Source of the DNA: Bacteroidetes bacterium UBA1952
Lineage (GTDB): Bacteria; Bacteroidota; Bacteroidia; Chitinophagales; Chitinophagaceae
Length of the DNA stretch: 7,382 bases
Reading direction: 5' to 3'
Assembly: GCA_002336725.1 (NCBI GenBank)
Contig: DDEO01000103.1
Span: 8,902 to 16,283, forward strand
Every line of letters starts with the position of its first letter. The stretch's first letter is position 1. The position numbers and the translations under genes are program-made. Shown here in pieces: positions 5,493 through 7,382 of this stretch. Below the pieces are notes generated by a model. It made no database searches and was not told the origin of the DNA. It saw only the letters and a list, made by a program, of their open reading frames with translations.

Positions 5493-7382
5493 GTGGGGTT
5501 TCTGTATCCGCTTTTTCTGCTCGCCGGGCTGGCCGTCGCCATTCCCATTGCCATTCACCTCTTTGACCTGCGCCGCTTTCGCCGCGTGGTGTTTCCGGCT
5601 ACGCGCTTTTTAAAGGAATCGGTGCTGCGCTCCCAACGCCAAAGCCGCATCCGCGAACGGTTGCTGCTCTTGTTGCGCTGCCTCTTTGTGCTGGCCCTTG
5701 TGCTGGCTTTTGCGCAGCCGCTCTGGAATCGCAATGCGCCCCAAGATGCCCGCTCGCTGCAGGTGGTGGTGCTGGATAACAACCCCGCTACCGGCGCACG
5801 CCAAAAGGGCCGCATGGTGCTGGAAAACGGTAAAGACCTCGCCCGCCAAATCGTTCGCAGCGGCACCGAAAAAACCTATCTGCTCTTCGCTGACGGCCCT
5901 TATAGCTACGCGCCGCTGAGCCGCGAAACCGCCGATGCCGCCCTGGCCGACGCACGCCCCGCCGCCGGTAGCAAAAAAAGCGCCGACCTGCTCGCCGCCA
6001 TTCAGGGCATGATGACCGAAGAGGGCGCTACGGCTGCCGATGTGTGGTGGCTTTCTTCTTTTCCCAAATCCCAATTTGAGCTGCATCCCGAAGCGTCGCT
6101 GCTCAAAGGCATTCGCCTGCATGGCATAAACCTGCCCGCCGGAAACGCCGAAAACACCTGGATAGATACCGCCTTTGTGCTGCCCGCCGCCGACCCGTCT
6201 GCCGAGTCTAAAGTGGTGGTTAAAAGCCGCAGCACGCTGAAAAATCCGCCCGCCGATGCGGCCATTCGCCTCACCGCCAACGACCGTTTTCAGAGCGCCG
6301 CCGCCACGGCCCGCTGGGCCGAAGGCACACGGGTGGACACGCTGGCTTTTGGCGGGCAAAACAGCCTCTGGCAAAAACTGCAAATCACGATTGCCGACGG
6401 CGTAGGCCCTTCGTTTGACGATACCTTCCGCATTGCTGTTCGCCCCGAAAAGCCGCTGCCGGTGCTGGTTTTGCAGGATGGGCCGCCAAGTCCGTATGTG
6501 CGCACGGCGCACGGCGCTTCGGGCCGGTTTGAAGTAACCGAGCAGCCGCTCGGCAGTGCGGTTTCAACGCCGGAAAAATATGCGCTGATTCTTTTCAGCG
6601 GCCTTCGTTCGCTGCCCGCCGCCACGGTAGCGGCCCTGCGCCCGGCGATGAATCGCGGCGTGCCGATGATTGTTTTTCCGCAAAAAACAACCGATTTCAA
6701 AACCCTGGAAGAAAGCCTGCGCCAACTGGTGGACATCCGCATTTCCGGAATTGACACGGCGCTGCAAACCGCCGCCGCGCTGCAATCCGAAAACCCGCTC
6801 ATCACCGAGATTTTTGAAGCCACGCCGCCCGATATGGAACTGCCTGCCGCCGGCTGGCACTACCGTGTGCAGGCCGGTTTTGGTGCACAGGCGCAGTCTA
6901 TTCTTTCCTTCCGCAACGGCGACCCGCTGCTGGCCGAATACTACACCGGCAGCGGCAAACTCTATTTCCTTACGACCTCGGTGGATGCCGGTTCCGGCTC
7001 TTTTGGTCGCTCCTATTTCTTTGCGCCCATGCTCCACGCCGTGGCCGTTTCGGCGACGGGCGCAGCGGCGCTGGCCTACACGGCGGGCAGCGGAAGGAGC
7101 ATTTTTATCCCCCGCGCCAAAGAAGCGGGTGGCCGCGAAGTGGTGAAGATGAGCGGCGAGGGCGTTGAAGCCGTTCCGCTGCAAAAAAGCGCGGTTGGCG
7201 GCATTGAAATCTACCCCGACGGCGCGGTGTCGCAGGCCGGTTTTTACACGCTTTCGGGCGCAGGAGCCGATACGGTGTTGCTGGCCCTGAATGCAAGTCG
7301 GCAGGAGAGCCGCGCCGACAACTGGACGGCGGCGCAACTGCGCGAAGGCTGGCCGGGCAAGGGCGCGGAGTGGCTGCTGCCC
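5493..7382 (+). CDS. BatA-domain (two-anchor) membrane protein, 3' end outside window
   Basis: An open frame of 630 codons runs without a stop to the window edge. The first in-frame start after the TAA at 5463-5465 is GTG (5493-5495). It gives MGFLYPLFLLAGLAVAIPI, the classic start of BatA N-terminal (aerotolerance regulator) domains; no in-frame ATG could restore this N-terminus. Membrane segments are at about 2-24 and 57-78, joined by a basic loop (DLRRFRRVVFPATRFL) and ending in FAQP. A von Willebrand A-like segment follows, starting VVVLDNNPA (91-99), where the MIDAS DxSxS is degenerate (D95, N97, A99). Residues about 318-400 (VLVLQDGPPSPYV, YALILFSGLRSLP, VPMIVFPQ) resemble a class I glutamine-amidotransferase-like fold without visible catalytic residues. 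Relatives are usually somewhat longer with a C-terminal membrane helix, which would lie beyond the edge. It is probably an inner-membrane protein; its role is not established. Confidence 0.92.
   Translation, partial: MGFLYPLFLLAGLAVAIPIAIHLFDLRRFRRVVFPATRFLKESVLRSQRQSRIRERLLLLLRCLFVLALVLAFAQPLWNRNAPQDARSLQVVVLDNNPATGARQKGRMVLENGKDLARQIVRSGTEKTYLLFADGPYSYAPLSRETADAALADARPAAGSKKSADLLAAIQGMMTEEGATAADVWWLSSFPKSQFELHPEASLLKGIRLHGINLPAGNAENTWIDTAFVLPAADPSAESKVVVKSRSTLKNPPADAAIRLTANDRFQSAAATARWAEGTRVDTLAFGGQNSLWQKLQITIADGVGPSFDDTFRIAVRPEKPLPVLVLQDGPPSPYVRTAHGASGRFEVTEQPLGSAVSTPEKYALILFSGLRSLPAATVAALRPAMNRGVPMIVFPQKTTDFKTLEESLRQLVDIRISGIDTALQTAAALQSENPLITEIFEATPPDMELPAAGWHYRVQAGFGAQAQSILSFRNGDPLLAEYYTGSGKLYFLTTSVDAGSGSFGRSYFFAPMLHAVAVSATGAAALAYTAGSGRSIFIPRAKEAGGREVVKMSGEGVEAVPLQKSAVGGIEIYPDGAVSQAGFYTLSGAGADTVLLALNASRQESRADNWTAAQLREGWPGKGAEWLLP

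Noticed and set aside
5555..7337. Minus-strand open frames (103, 300, 177 and 257 codons) opposite the BatA-like gene
   Set aside because: Their compositions are unnatural (Arg/Gly/Ala-rich) and they lack family motifs. The plus frame is continuous for 630 codons and starts with the conserved BatA N-terminus.

Overview
The window looks like a chromosomal segment of a fairly GC-rich member of the Bacteroidota, of the Saprospiraceae/Chitinophagales kind. The main evidence is a type IX secretion system (T9SS) pair: a PorP/SprF-family outer-membrane protein, and a very large secreted PKD protein ending in the gliding-motility-associated (type B) sorting domain. A BatA-domain membrane protein of the Bacteroidota type and purine-poor leaders without clear Shine-Dalgarno sequences fit the same assignment. 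Genus cannot be fixed from the sequence alone.

Layout. Positions 1-257 are non-coding. They hold a short diverged direct/inverted repeat (about 11-84) and then a tandem array of CATCAAC heptamers spaced mostly 10 bp apart (142-254). Positions 258-1268 (minus) encode the PorP/SprF-like protein. Positions 1268-4810 (minus) encode the 1180-residue T9SS cargo protein. The two genes share one base (TAATG), so they are a co-transcribed and probably translationally coupled pair, cargo first and PorP-like partner second. A perfect 11-bp terminator hairpin (4867-4900) separates them from an upstream single-gene cold-shock protein (4945-5136, minus). The 356-bp gap 5137-5492 lies between divergently transcribed genes. 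It holds a possible csp promoter, an A/T-rich hairpin, and a mosaic of three short-repeat types: ACACGGAT octamers, two GC-rich hairpins each ending in CTAC, and more CATCAAC units. From 5493 to the right edge (plus) runs an open BatA-domain membrane protein gene that starts with GTG and is cut by the window end.

How the genes work together. The cargo should be exported by Sec, cross the outer membrane through the T9SS, and be attached or released at the surface with help from its co-encoded PorP/SprF-like partner. The cold-shock protein and the BatA-like protein are separate transcription units with no evident functional link. I see no sign of a new defence system, CRISPR array, RNA gene or complete mobile element. 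The least explained part is the shared repeat family on both sides of the minus-strand gene block.
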